From NCBI RefSeq assembly GCF_030014955.1, contig NZ_JAGRPV010000001.1:6820001-6884000 (forward strand): a DNA stretch of 64,000 bases, given 5' to 3'. Below, in pieces: positions 1-8,900 of this stretch (position 1 is its first letter; the number at the start of each line of letters is the position of its first letter). A program made the position numbers and the translations under genes. The notes below the pieces were generated by a model. That model searched no databases. It saw nothing but the letters and a program-made list of their open reading frames with translations, and was not told the origin of the DNA. This DNA comes from Cohnella hashimotonis. Lineage in GTDB: Bacteria > Bacillota > Bacilli > Paenibacillales > Paenibacillaceae.

Positions 1-1
1 C

Positions 2-466
2 CGGTGGAACCGGGCAGCGCTGACAACGCTGTTCCGGCTGTTGTCGCTGATCGGCGGAGCGACATTCTCGCTCTGCGTCTCCCTCGCCGTCGGCCTGCTG
101 GCCGACGGCATCTGGCGCACGGCCGGCTGGCAGGCACTCGCCGCGGTCGTCATCAGCCACATTCCCGTCGCGCTGGCCAAACGCCTGTCCCCCAGGTCCC
201 GCCCTTATCAAGTATTGCCCCAAGCCCGGACCGGTCCTCGCCCGCTGCAGGATCCCTCTTTTCCTTCGGGCCATACGACCGCGGCCTTCGCCCTGCTGAC
301 GCCCTGGATGATCGCCAGCCCCGCCCTCATCCCGCTGCTGCTCCCGATCGGCGCCGGCGTCGCGCTGTCCCGCGTCTACTTCGGCCTCCACTACCCAAGC
401 GACACCGTCGCCGGCATGCTGCTCGGCAGCACGACCGCGCTGCTTGTAGGCGTATGGATCGCGTGA
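2..466 (+). CDS. PAP2-family membrane phosphatase (5' end outside window)
   Basis: C-terminal ~154 residues of a type 2 phosphatidic acid phosphatase. The three family signatures are in order: KRLSPRSRP (KX6RP type), PSGHT and SRVYFGLHYPSD, which hold the catalytic histidines. Hydrophobic stretches around them fit a multi-pass membrane enzyme that dephosphorylates a lipid phosphate such as undecaprenyl pyrophosphate or phosphatidic acid. The frame stays open to the window edge, so the start lies upstream; an internal TTG at 41 has no ribosome binding site. Substrate cannot be told from sequence. A strong terminator follows about 40 bases later. Confidence 0.85.
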   Translation, partial: RWNRAALTTLFRLLSLIGGATFSLCVSLAVGLLADGIWRTAGWQALAAVVISHIPVALAKRLSPRSRPYQVLPQARTGPRPLQDPSFPSGHTTAAFALLTPWMIASPALIPLLLPIGAGVALSRVYFGLHYPSDTVAGMLLGSTTALLVGVWIA

Positions 467-504
467 AACATTAGCCCGGCTAACGATTTATGCCATAAAG
501 CAAC

Positions 505-551
505 AAGCCCGCCGGCAGCGTTCCGAAAGGGAACTGCCGCAGCGGGCTTTT
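505..551 (+). terminator. Rho-independent terminator after PAP2 gene
   Basis: The arms AAGCCCGC and GCGGGCTT, extended inward by GGCAG/CTGCC, form a long GC-rich hairpin ending in a short T run. It closes the PAP2 transcript before the opposed minus-strand cluster. Confidence 0.8.
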
Positions 552-691
552 GACGTTTTCCAGCCGAAGGCGCTCAGCTCTTCCGGGTTCTTCGCCAATC
601 GATCAGCGTATGGATCCGTTCCTCGGCGAAGCGTCCGCCTTGCCGCGCATTCCCGGACGCCGATCGGGTCGGACCGAGCGGTCCGGCCGCG

Positions 692-1546
692 CTAGCGGAC
701 GTCGGCCAGTGAGTCGCTTGCCCGCAGCCGCTCAGCCAGCCAGGCTGCCGACATCACCGCATCCGGCAAGCTGCGCATCTCAAGTGTCCAGGCGCCTGCA
801 TAGCCGGCTGCGCGCAGCAGCCCGATGGCCTCCGACAGCGGTATGGTGCCCGCGCCCAGCCGGAGATGCTCGTCGCTATCTCCCCCGTTGTCGCTTAGGT
901 GCAGGCCGATCAGACGGGGCAGCGCCTGCCGCAAAGCCGCCAGGCAGCGCCCCTCCCCCATCATATGGGCATGTCCCGTGTCGAAAACGACGCCGACACG
1001 CGGAGAGGACGTCAGCTCCGCCACCCGAAGGAGGAATTCGACGTCGGTCCCGAGCAAGCCCGGGTACGGCGGCACATTTTCCAATCCGATGGCGACCCGG
1101 GAGTCCCCGCTCGCTTCCAGCGCCCGCTTCAGCATGTCCGCCACCCGGACGGCGAGCGCTTCCCGATGTCCGGCTTCCGCCCTACCGATCGCTTCGCCTT
1201 CCGCAACCCCCGGATGCAACACGATATATCGGGCATCCAGCCGTTCCGCGACGTCCAGCGTACGCTCGAGCGCCGCAGCCGCAGCTCGCGCCTCTCCCGC
1301 TTCGTGCGCCGCCGGATTCAATCCGGTTATCGGCGCATGCAGGCTCCAGGAGATTCCCCGCGCCTTGCCCGCGTCCCGAAGCCGGGCCAGCCGTTCCGCC
1401 GGCCAATCCAGCAGCTCGCCGTGCGGGCCCTCGCACATCACCTCGATGGCATTCCACGGTCCTTCCAGCAGCGCGTCCACCGCTTCCTGCAGCGGCAGTT
1501 CCATCAATGCATACGTCGACACGGCGTACTTGAATTGCGCGGTCAA
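692..1546 (-). CDS. Sugar phosphate isomerase/epimerase-like TIM-barrel protein
   Basis: About 284 residues of the AP-endonuclease-2/xylose-isomerase-like TIM barrel family. Metal-ligand type motifs are visible: LHPG, GLENVPP, DTGHAHM and LHLSDN...DEH. I chose the TTG at 1546 because AAGGAGGG precedes it by about 7 bases; an ATG at 1591 overlaps the upstream permease stop (ATGA) but has no ribosome binding site. It is the last gene of the glycerol-phosphate transporter operon. Its substrate is not evident; a sugar or polyol related to the imported compound is an inference. Confidence 0.8.
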   Translation of the reverse strand: MTAQFKYAVSTYALMELPLQEAVDALLEGPWNAIEVMCEGPHGELLDWPAERLARLRDAGKARGISWSLHAPITGLNPAAHEAGEARAAAAALERTLDVAERLDARYIVLHPGVAEGEAIGRAEAGHREALAVRVADMLKRALEASGDSRVAIGLENVPPYPGLLGTDVEFLLRVAELTSSPRVGVVFDTGHAHMMGEGRCLAALRQALPRLIGLHLSDNGGDSDEHLRLGAGTIPLSEAIGLLRAAGYAGAWTLEMRSLPDAVMSAAWLAERLRASDSLADVR

Positions 1547-1587
1547 TACAGTGCCCTCCTTCGGCATATGCGACGCGAATAGGCCGC

Positions 1588-2406
1588 TCATTTAATCCCG
1601 GATTGAATAAAGCTGTTCATGAACTGTCGCTGGAACAACAGAAAAACGGCCAGCAGCGGGGTGACGACCAGCAGCGTAGCGGCGCTGACCTCGCTCCACT
1701 GCGCGCCGGTCTCGAACGACAAGGCGAAGATCGCCAGGCCGACCGTCAGCGGACGATTCTCGATGGAATTGGTCACGATCAACGGCCACAGATAATTGTT
1801 CCACTGGTAGCTGACGGACACCAATCCGAATGCAAGGTATGCCGGACGAGCCAGCGGGAAGTAAATTTTCCATAAAATTTTCCACCTAGAGTAGCCCTCC
1901 ATCGTCGCCGCCTCGTCAAGCTCCGACGGAATCGTCAAAAACGTCTGCCGCAGCAGGAAGATGCCGAACGCCGAGGCGAAGTACGGCAGCATGACGCCAA
2001 GCTTCGTATCGAGCAGCGACAATTCCTTGAGCACGGTGTAATTCGGAAAAATCAGCACGTCGGCCGGCACCATGATCTGCGCGAGAAACAGCAGAAACAC
2101 GAGGCTTTTCCCATAAAAACGCAGCCTTGCAAAAGCGAACGCCGCCATCGTCACGGATACCATCTGAAACGCGAACACGCAAACGACAATCAGGATCGTG
2201 TTGATATAATACTGTCCGAACGGCGCGGCCGCCCAAACGGCTGCGAAGTGCTGCAGCGTCAAATCCAGCGAAAACGAAGCGGAAAGCGCAAGCGCCTTCG
2301 GACGGAAAGCGGTCGCGGTCAGCCACAGCAGCGGCACGCTCCACAAGGCAGCGAATAGAAAGAGGAGCCCTCGGCTCGCGAACCTTTTCAAATGCGGCAT
2401 CGGCAT
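1588..2406 (-). CDS. ABC importer permease, MalG/UgpE type
   Basis: About 272 residues with six predicted membrane spans. The cytoplasmic EAA loop (EAATMEGYSRWKILWKI region) contacts the ATPase. It pairs with the permease just upstream and the binding protein at 3437-4804, so it should form the inner-membrane channel of a glycerol-phosphate-type importer. The start is uncertain: ATGs at 2406 and 2400 fit the family, and a GTG at 2430 is possible. No ATPase gene is in the cluster, as is usual when a shared MsmX/UgpC-type ATPase lies elsewhere. Confidence 0.88.
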   Translation of the reverse strand: MPMPHLKRFASRGLLFLFAALWSVPLLWLTATAFRPKALALSASFSLDLTLQHFAAVWAAAPFGQYYINTILIVVCVFAFQMVSVTMAAFAFARLRFYGKSLVFLLFLAQIMVPADVLIFPNYTVLKELSLLDTKLGVMLPYFASAFGIFLLRQTFLTIPSELDEAATMEGYSRWKILWKIYFPLARPAYLAFGLVSVSYQWNNYLWPLIVTNSIENRPLTVGLAIFALSFETGAQWSEVSAATLLVVTPLLAVFLLFQRQFMNSFIQSGIK

Positions 2407-2435
2407 CGCCTTTCTGCTCCCCGGCACCAAGAGAG

Positions 2436-3326
2436 CTATTGATAGTGAACCTTTTTATCCAGGCCGAAAAATTGAAGCGCAGAGAGCAGCAGCAGCAGCC
2501 CGATCATCACTACGGTCAAGGCGGAAGCGACGCCCTGATCCCAGAAGCTGAAGGCCGTCTCGTAAATGTAGTAGAGCAGCAAGCTGCTGGCGTTGTCCGG
2601 CCCGCCCTTGGTCATGACCATCAAGTGATCCACCAGCTTAAACGAATTCGTCAGGGCGACAATCGCAACAAAAAGCGTCGTCGGCATGAGCAGCGGAAAC
2701 GTTATTTTGCGGAAAATCGTCCAGCGGCTCACGCCGTCCACATACGCGGACTCGTAAAGGTCGGGCGAAACATTTTGCAGACCGGCCAAATAAAAGATCA
2801 TGAAATAACCGGCTTCCTTCCAGACCATCATCACGATCAACGCCCACATGACCGTATGCGGCGATCCGAGCCAGTTCATGTCGCTCGCCCCAAGCGCGGT
2901 GACGGCGCGGCTCAGCAGCCCGTATTCCGGCGTGTATATGAACAGCCATATGTTGGCTGCCGCAATCATAGGGATCACTGTCGGATAGAAGAAGGCGGCG
3001 CGGACCAGTCCGATTCCCCGCGTCGCTTTGTTGACGAATACGGCCATCACCATCGCCAGCGCAATCGAAGCAGGCACCGTACCCAGCGCAAACCACAAAT
3101 TGTTGGTCAGCACCTTCAGGAAGATCGAATCGTCCAACAGTCGGACATAGTTGTCTACCCCGACAAAAAGCGGTTTAGACGTCGCCAGATCCGCTTGGTA
3201 CAGACTCAGGCGAATCGTCTTCGCAATCGGATAGAACGTGAACAAAAACAAAAACACGAGCGACGGCAGCAGCAGCAGCCAGGCGAAAACGTTTGTTTTC
3301 CAGCGCATTCGCGTATTGACACCCAA
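2436..3326 (-). CDS. ABC importer permease, MalF/UgpA type
   Basis: About 296 residues with six membrane spans and an EAA-type loop (YESAYVDGVSRWTIFRKI region). The TTG start at 3326 is preceded by AAGGAGG at 7 bases; a longer in-frame reading to 3434 has no such site and would start inside the gap after the binding protein. It forms the heterodimeric channel with the following permease. The UgpA assignment rests on the UgpB-like binding protein next to it. Confidence 0.88.
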   Translation of the reverse strand: MGVNTRMRWKTNVFAWLLLLPSLVFLFLFTFYPIAKTIRLSLYQADLATSKPLFVGVDNYVRLLDDSIFLKVLTNNLWFALGTVPASIALAMVMAVFVNKATRGIGLVRAAFFYPTVIPMIAAANIWLFIYTPEYGLLSRAVTALGASDMNWLGSPHTVMWALIVMMVWKEAGYFMIFYLAGLQNVSPDLYESAYVDGVSRWTIFRKITFPLLMPTTLFVAIVALTNSFKLVDHLMVMTKGGPDNASSLLLYYIYETAFSFWDQGVASALTVVMIGLLLLLSALQFFGLDKKVHYQ

Positions 3327-3436
3327 TGGACAGCCTCCTTCAAGCCGGTATGCCAGCCAGTAAAACGAAAGCGCGCCTTGGCCGGGGGAATCCAGGAAAC
3401 GTGCGGCCGGCCAAGGCGTTCTTCCGTCAGCCATGC

Positions 3437-4804
3437 TTATTTGTTAAATGCTGCAAGCGCCCGATCCGCTTCCTCCTGCGCCTTCTTAAGCGCATCTGCG
3501 GGCTTCAACGTGCCGGTCAGCGCAGCCTGCACCTGATCGTTCACCGTCTTCATGACCTTGCCGTTATTGTGCGTGGACAGTTCGGCCGAAGCGTATTCGA
3601 GCTGATCGCGGGCGACTAGCGCAGCAGGGAATTCAGCCGTATACTGCTTCATCCGCTCGGTTTCGTAAGCGGACTTTTTGACTGCAACATAACCGGTGTC
3701 GATGCTCCATTGAGCCGCGCGTTCGCTCTCGGTCATGAACTTCACGAATTTCCAGGCCGCTTCTTGCTTCTTCGGATCGATGTCCTTGAAGATATAGAAG
3801 TTGCCGCCGCCCGTCGGGCTGCCGTACGTCTTGTTGGCAGGCAGGAAGCTGACGCCGAAGTCGAACTTGGCGTTTTTCTTCACGTTGGTCAGATTGCCCG
3901 TCGTATGATACATCATCGCGGTCTTGCCTTCCAGGAAGTCGGACGGAACCGTTCCCCAGTCGGTCGCTCCTTCCGGCATCACCTTGTCCGTCTTGGACAG
4001 ATCCGTCCAATACTGCAAGCCCTCCACATTCTCGGGCGTGTCGAGCATGACCTTTTTCCCGTCCTGGGTCATCAGGTTATTCCCGTTTTGCAGCGCAAAC
4101 GTCTGAAGCATCCAGTAGCCGAAGCCGGTTACCGGTATTTCCAATCCCCATGTACCGTCATGGGTGAGCTTTTTGGCGTAATCCTTCATCTCTTGCCAGG
4201 TCTTCGGCGGCTTCGCCGGATCGAGACCCGCTTCCTTGAACTTGTCCTTGTTGTAATAGAGCACGATCGTGCTGCGTTGGAACGGAATGCTGTACGTCTT
4301 GCCGTCCGTCTGGGAGTTAGCCAGGAAGGCCGGATAGAAGTCGGATAGATACGAAGCTCCGCCCTCTTGCGCGATGAAGTCGTCGAGCGGAACAATGGCG
4401 TTCATATCCAGCAGGCTGAACAGCTCCGTCGATTGGAGTACGGCGACATCCGGAGGCGTCTTGCTTTGCACGCCTGCCTGCGTCTTCACAGCCGTATCCG
4501 CATAGCTGCCCGTATACACCGGCTTGACCGTGATGTTGGGGTTTTGCTTGGTAAATTCCTGTGTCATCTGCTCGATCGTCGCCGTCAGCGGGCCGCCTAC
4601 CGATATCGGATAGTAGAAGGTCAGATCAATCTTCTCATCGGCGTTGGCGTCGCCGGTTGCAGCGGCGGAAGCGGAACCGGAAGCGGAAGCCGCCGGCGAG
4701 GAAGATGCGGGGGCGGAGGAGGAATCTGAGGCCGCCTGGCCGCAGGAAGCCAATGTAAGGCAGCAGAGCGTCAAATAGACCAATTTCTTCGACATGGAAC
4801 GCAT
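3437..4804 (-). CDS. UgpB-like extracellular solute-binding lipoprotein
   Basis: 455 residues with a lipoprotein signal peptide (LASC lipobox near residue 21), a Ser/Ala linker, then a family-1 binding domain. From memory of the E. coli protein, it shares UgpB-type stretches such as LYYNKDKFKEAGLDP, PPKTWQ, a glycine-rich GGGNFYIF and a late TGYVAVKKSAYE segment. UgpB binds sn-glycerol-3-phosphate and glycerophosphodiesters, which fits the neighbouring surface phosphodiesterase and GlpP. AAGGAGA precedes the ATG by 6 bases. Another sugar phosphate or plain sugar remains possible. Confidence 0.82.
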   Translation of the reverse strand: MRSMSKKLVYLTLCCLTLASCGQAASDSSSAPASSSPAASASGSASAAATGDANADEKIDLTFYYPISVGGPLTATIEQMTQEFTKQNPNITVKPVYTGSYADTAVKTQAGVQSKTPPDVAVLQSTELFSLLDMNAIVPLDDFIAQEGGASYLSDFYPAFLANSQTDGKTYSIPFQRSTIVLYYNKDKFKEAGLDPAKPPKTWQEMKDYAKKLTHDGTWGLEIPVTGFGYWMLQTFALQNGNNLMTQDGKKVMLDTPENVEGLQYWTDLSKTDKVMPEGATDWGTVPSDFLEGKTAMMYHTTGNLTNVKKNAKFDFGVSFLPANKTYGSPTGGGNFYIFKDIDPKKQEAAWKFVKFMTESERAAQWSIDTGYVAVKKSAYETERMKQYTAEFPAALVARDQLEYASAELSTHNNGKVMKTVNDQVQAALTGTLKPADALKKAQEEADRALAAFNK

Positions 4805-4921
4805 ACAATCTCTCCTTTAAATGAATTACATAGGATATAAAACGGTTCGGCGCCACGTCTGCTTTTACTGTAGCAGACAAGTGTCAAAGCCGATCGCAGC
4901 CGTGTGAAGCCTGCGTAAAAA

Positions 4922-5725
4922 TCAGACGCCGCCCGTCTGGAAAATAGTCGTAAATTCGCGCAACGAGGTCCATACGTAATCCGGCTTGATCGGGGATTGC
5001 CGCATATCCTGCTCGGAAGCGACGCCGGTGAGCACAAGAGCGGTACGCAGTCCCATATTGGAGCCGAACAGCATGTCCGTCTCCAGCCGGTCTCCGACCA
5101 TCAGGCAGCGTTCTGCCGGCAGCCCGCTTTTCTCCAGCACCTTGGCGCCATAATACTTCGAGGGCTTGCCGATCACTGCCGCTGCGGGGACGCCGCTCGC
5201 GGTCTCGATCGCCTTGACCATGGACCACGTATCCGGTATCAGATCGCCGATCACCGGACAGTTCGGGTCGGGATTGGCCGCGATCAGGGAAGCCCCGTTG
5301 CGTACGGCTTTCGTCGCCCGGTGCAGCTTGCCGTAGTCGAAGTGCATATCCATGCCTACCAGCACATGCGAAGCGGAAAGCGGGTCGGCGGTATGCGCGA
5401 TCCCTTGCTCCTCCAGTTCGTCCATCATCGCTGCTTCGCCTACTACGTAAACCGTCGGCTTCCCCTGCGCTTCGCTCAGGTAGACGGCAGAGAGGTAAGC
5501 GGCCGTCACGATCTCGTCCAGCTCCACCTGCAGTCCTAGCCTCCGCAGACGCAGACAGCAATCGGCTCTCGTTCGCGTCGTCGTGTTTGTGAGAAACAAT
5601 ATTCGCTTGTCCGCCCCACGCAGCGCGCCCAACGCTTCCGGCACGCCCGGGAGCACCTGCTCTTCGAGCATGATCGTCCCATCCAGATCAAAAAAATAGC
5701 CATCCAATTGAATCCATTCCGGCAA
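4922..5725 (-). CDS. NagD-family HAD phosphatase
   Basis: About 267 residues. HAD motif I is FFDLDGT, motif II is LTNTTTR, and late lysine and aspartate motifs appear around GKPSKYYG and MVGDRLETD. NagD/AraL/phosphoglycolate-phosphatase relatives dephosphorylate small sugar or polyol phosphates in the cytoplasm. It opens the operon that continues into the UgpB-like importer, so glycerol 3-phosphate is a reasonable but unproven substrate. I chose the TTG at 5725 behind a GGGGGAGG block; a TTG at 5752 overlaps the leader's terminator tail. Transcription passes through the attenuator-like leader at 5758-5853. Confidence 0.82.
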   Translation of the reverse strand: MPEWIQLDGYFFDLDGTIMLEEQVLPGVPEALGALRGADKRILFLTNTTTRTRADCCLRLRRLGLQVELDEIVTAAYLSAVYLSEAQGKPTVYVVGEAAMMDELEEQGIAHTADPLSASHVLVGMDMHFDYGKLHRATKAVRNGASLIAANPDPNCPVIGDLIPDTWSMVKAIETASGVPAAAVIGKPSKYYGAKVLEKSGLPAERCLMVGDRLETDMLFGSNMGLRTALVLTGVASEQDMRQSPIKPDYVWTSLREFTTIFQTGGV

Positions 5726-5757
5726 TCTTTGCGCAGCCTCCCCCTGGTGCAAAATGC

Positions 5758-5853
5758 AAAAAAACCCTTTTATCCGGCAGACGGATGCAGGGCCATAAGG
5801 CCGCGCGCTCCGTCCGCCGAATAAAAAGGGTTTTCTCCTCGTCTCGCACCCTT
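5758..5853 (-). promoter_or_regulatory. Leader with terminator, probable GlpP antitermination target (copy 1)
   Basis: Read on the minus strand, a conserved block at 5852-5824 (core GGTGCGAGACGAGGAG) runs into AAAACCC. This pairs with AAAAGGG at 5762-5770 around an inner GC-rich stem, followed by a T run: an intrinsic terminator. The same 29 bases occur without mismatch at 11512-11540 before the glycerophosphodiesterase. The inner stem differs completely between copies, so the block itself is conserved. glpP lies next to copy 2, and GlpP is known in Bacillus to antiterminate glp leaders when glycerol 3-phosphate is present. GlpP binding here is inference. Confidence 0.75.
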
Positions 5854-5880
5854 GTTTATTCTATTTCTTTCTTCTCTTTA

Positions 5881-5912
5881 AATATAGCTCAATTTTGTTA
5901 TGTTTGTGTCAA
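5881..5912 (-). promoter_or_regulatory. Possible promoter for HAD-ugp operon
   Basis: On the minus strand TTGACA (5912-5907) is followed by TATATT (5886-5881). Spacing is 20 bases, longer than usual, so the call is tentative. It lies just upstream of the leader, where a promoter is expected. Confidence 0.35.
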
Positions 5913-5951
5913 CTTGATATGAATACTGTGTAAATCCGTCGACTGTGTAAA

Positions 5952-8900
5952 TCAGTTGATAAAGCTCGCGCGGGTCAGCAGCCGCTTCAGCATAACGGCG
6001 GATTGGGCCCGGGTTGCCACGCCGTTCGGCTCCAGCATATCGGCTGTCTTGCCGTTGATCAGTCCCGCTTGAACCGCTGCGGCCAGCTCGGACTTCGCCC
6101 AGCCTGTCGCATCGGCATCCTTGAATGGCGCCAGCGCTTCGTCGCGCTGCGCTGCCGACAGATTGAGATCGATACCTGCATACTTCATGGCGCGGATCAG
6201 CATCGCCGCCATCTCTTCGCGCGTGATCTCTCGATTCGGACGGAACGTACCGTCCTCGTAGCCGCTCAGTATGCCCGCCTGGGCCGCTGCAGCGACTGCG
6301 TCGGCATACCAGTCCGCACCCTGCACGTCGCTGAAGACGCCGTTTGTGCCCGCAGAAGCCAGCCCCAGGGCGCGTGCGACCAAGGCCGCAAATTCCGCTC
6401 GGGTAACGCTTCTGTCGGCATCGAACCGGTTTTCGCTGACCCCGTTCACGACCAGCTTGTTCGCCAGCAGCTCGATGTCGGCCTTCGCCCAATGACCGGC
6501 GGCCAGATCGGCGAAGTTTCTGTTGCTTGCGACGACCGCGTATACGCCATCTTCGCCGCTCTTTATCGTCACGATCGCCTTTCCGCCCAGCGTCGCGAAT
6601 GTGGCAGGAACGAATTGCAGCCGGCCCGTTTGCGGATCGTACCGGACGACCGTCGCCTTGCCCGGATCGAGGATGCCGTCAAGCGTCCATACGCGGGACA
6701 CCTTGCTGTTTTCCAGTCCGACAGCCATAGCTTTTCCGTCTTTGCCGGACACTTCCGTTCCCAGCTTCACCGCTTCCGCAGCCAGCTTGCCGCCGGCAGC
6801 CGTAACCGCGCTGCTCACAGCCGCTGCGTCGCCGGCAGCCAGCTTGCCGACTGTAATGCGGAGATTCAATTCATTCACTTGGCCGCCGAGCTGCTGCGCC
6901 CATTCGTCAAGCTTCAGGGCGGACAGCGGGAGCGTGTAGGCCATGCGATTGCCTGCCACCGTCAGCGTCTTGTCTCCCGCACGGACCGCGTCGATCAGCC
7001 CGGCCGCCGGCAGGACCACCGTGTCTCCGCTGAAGACGATTTGCACCTGGCTGTTTGCCGCGAACGATTTTTTCAATTCATCCGCATCCGCTTTGCCGTC
7101 ATTGGCCTGAATGGAGCCTGCAGCCCCAGTACCGCCGGACGATTGGCCGGGAACCGTCGACGGCGTGCCATTGTTGCCACCGTTGTCGCCGCCATTGTTG
7201 TTGCCGCCGTTGTCGCTTGCGACTTCAATGGTGATCGGCTGCGAATACATGTCGTACTGGCGACCCGAATCGATGACCTGGGTCGCTCTCAGCAGCGCAT
7301 GAGCCTGCCCTGCCTTTTTCGCCGTAACCGTCGTTCCTTTCACCTCAACCACATCTTGCCCGTCCAGCAGGACGATTTCAGGCACGACATCCATTTTCGC
7401 TCCCTTGTAGGAGACCACGGAAGCGGACAGGCTGAGGCTGCCGTTTTGAGCCATTTGATACTTGTCCTTTGCGGACTGGACGGAAGCCATCCAGTCCGAA
7501 GCATAATCGGCGTAGTCGGTCGTGATCCCCCAAGGTCCCCGCAGGAACATGGCGATAAAGTCGTTCCGGTCGTTGACCGTCCAGGGCGATACGATGAGGC
7601 CGCGGTAATGCGCCGCATCCAGAAATTTTTGACCGATTCTGTAGAAGCCGACATTAAAGGTCGAATTCGTCTTTTGAACCATGAGGAGCGCGTCGCGCAG
7701 CGATTTGTTCACATTCGATTCATCCGCGCTGATGCCGTTGACCAGCAGACCCGTCGGCATCTCCGGCATTTGCTGCCGCAGCCTCGCCAATTGCTCCGCA
7801 TTGAAGGACATCATGTTTACCGCATTCTCCGCCTGCTTCTCCGTCATCTCCCGGATGACCGCATCGATCATTTCCGGCTTGGAGGACTTGATCTCGGACT
7901 CGACCATTTTCCCGACCGACATGGCAAGCTCAAGCTGCTCCTTCCACGTCGGTATTTTCAAATTGGGGTATGCCGTCGGATTCGGCTTGTTCGCATTGAG
8001 CGCCTTCAACTGCTCCAGCGTGAAGTCCTCGACTTTGCCCGTTCCGTTCGTCGTACGATCCAGCGTGTCGTCGTGCACGATGACGATATGCCCGTCCCGT
8101 GACAGCCACATATCGTTTTCGATAAAGTCGCCGCCCGCCTCGAGGCCGAGAATGTTGCTCTCGATCGTATCCTCGGGCGCCTGCGACGGCAGCCCCCGAT
8201 GCGCCAGAATAAACGGCTTGCGAATAAGGGTCGTATTGCCGTCGTACAGCTTCATGGCATCGTTCGCCGCTTCGGGCGAATCGGTCACGATGCCGTCCAC
8301 GCCCGCCGTGATCACCCGGTGCATGTTCAAGGCCCGCTCCGCCTGCGGAGAACGGTCCGTCGCCCAGACGACGATCGACCGCATTTGGAGGTATTCGACC
8401 GTTTCTTTGGATGCTCCGGCGTCCTGCGGCAGGATGGCGATCCGCGCATCGCTGGCGGCCGTCTCCCTCCGCACGGCAAGCAGACTGTCCTTCGTAACGG
8501 CGCGGCCGCTGAAGTCGAGTATGCCTCCCAAGATCGGATACGCGGCCCGCGCTTGCTTGATCAGCGCGCCGTCGTCGGACGCGACAAGGGCGTCTTCAAT
8601 CCCCTTCGTCTTCAGGAAGTCGACCAGCCGGTCCACGGTTTGCTTGTCCTTGACATAAAAAACCGGAATCATCGACGTCCCGATCGCGTCCATCGCCGCA
8701 TCCAGACCGCCGATTTTCACGTTACCCTCGCGGGCGCTGACTTGCAAATCGCCGTCCACGCGCAGCAGGACCGATGCCGGCGCATTCTCTCCGCCCCACT
8801 TTTGGAGATCGCCGAGCGACTGGATTTCCGCCGCGACCGCAGGCGCAATCGCGATTTTCGTATCCGGCGCCTTCACCTGCACGAACTTCTCGGCTGCCGA

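Noticed and set aside
550..1533. 327-residue plus-strand frame opposite the TIM-barrel gene
   Set aside because: Pro/Arg-rich composition without domains; the opposite strand has a clear TIM-barrel protein with a ribosome site.
5758..5853. Cyclic-di-GMP or guanidine riboswitch
   Set aside because: The conserved block does not fit the consensus of either class as I know them, and adjacent glpP offers a better explanation.
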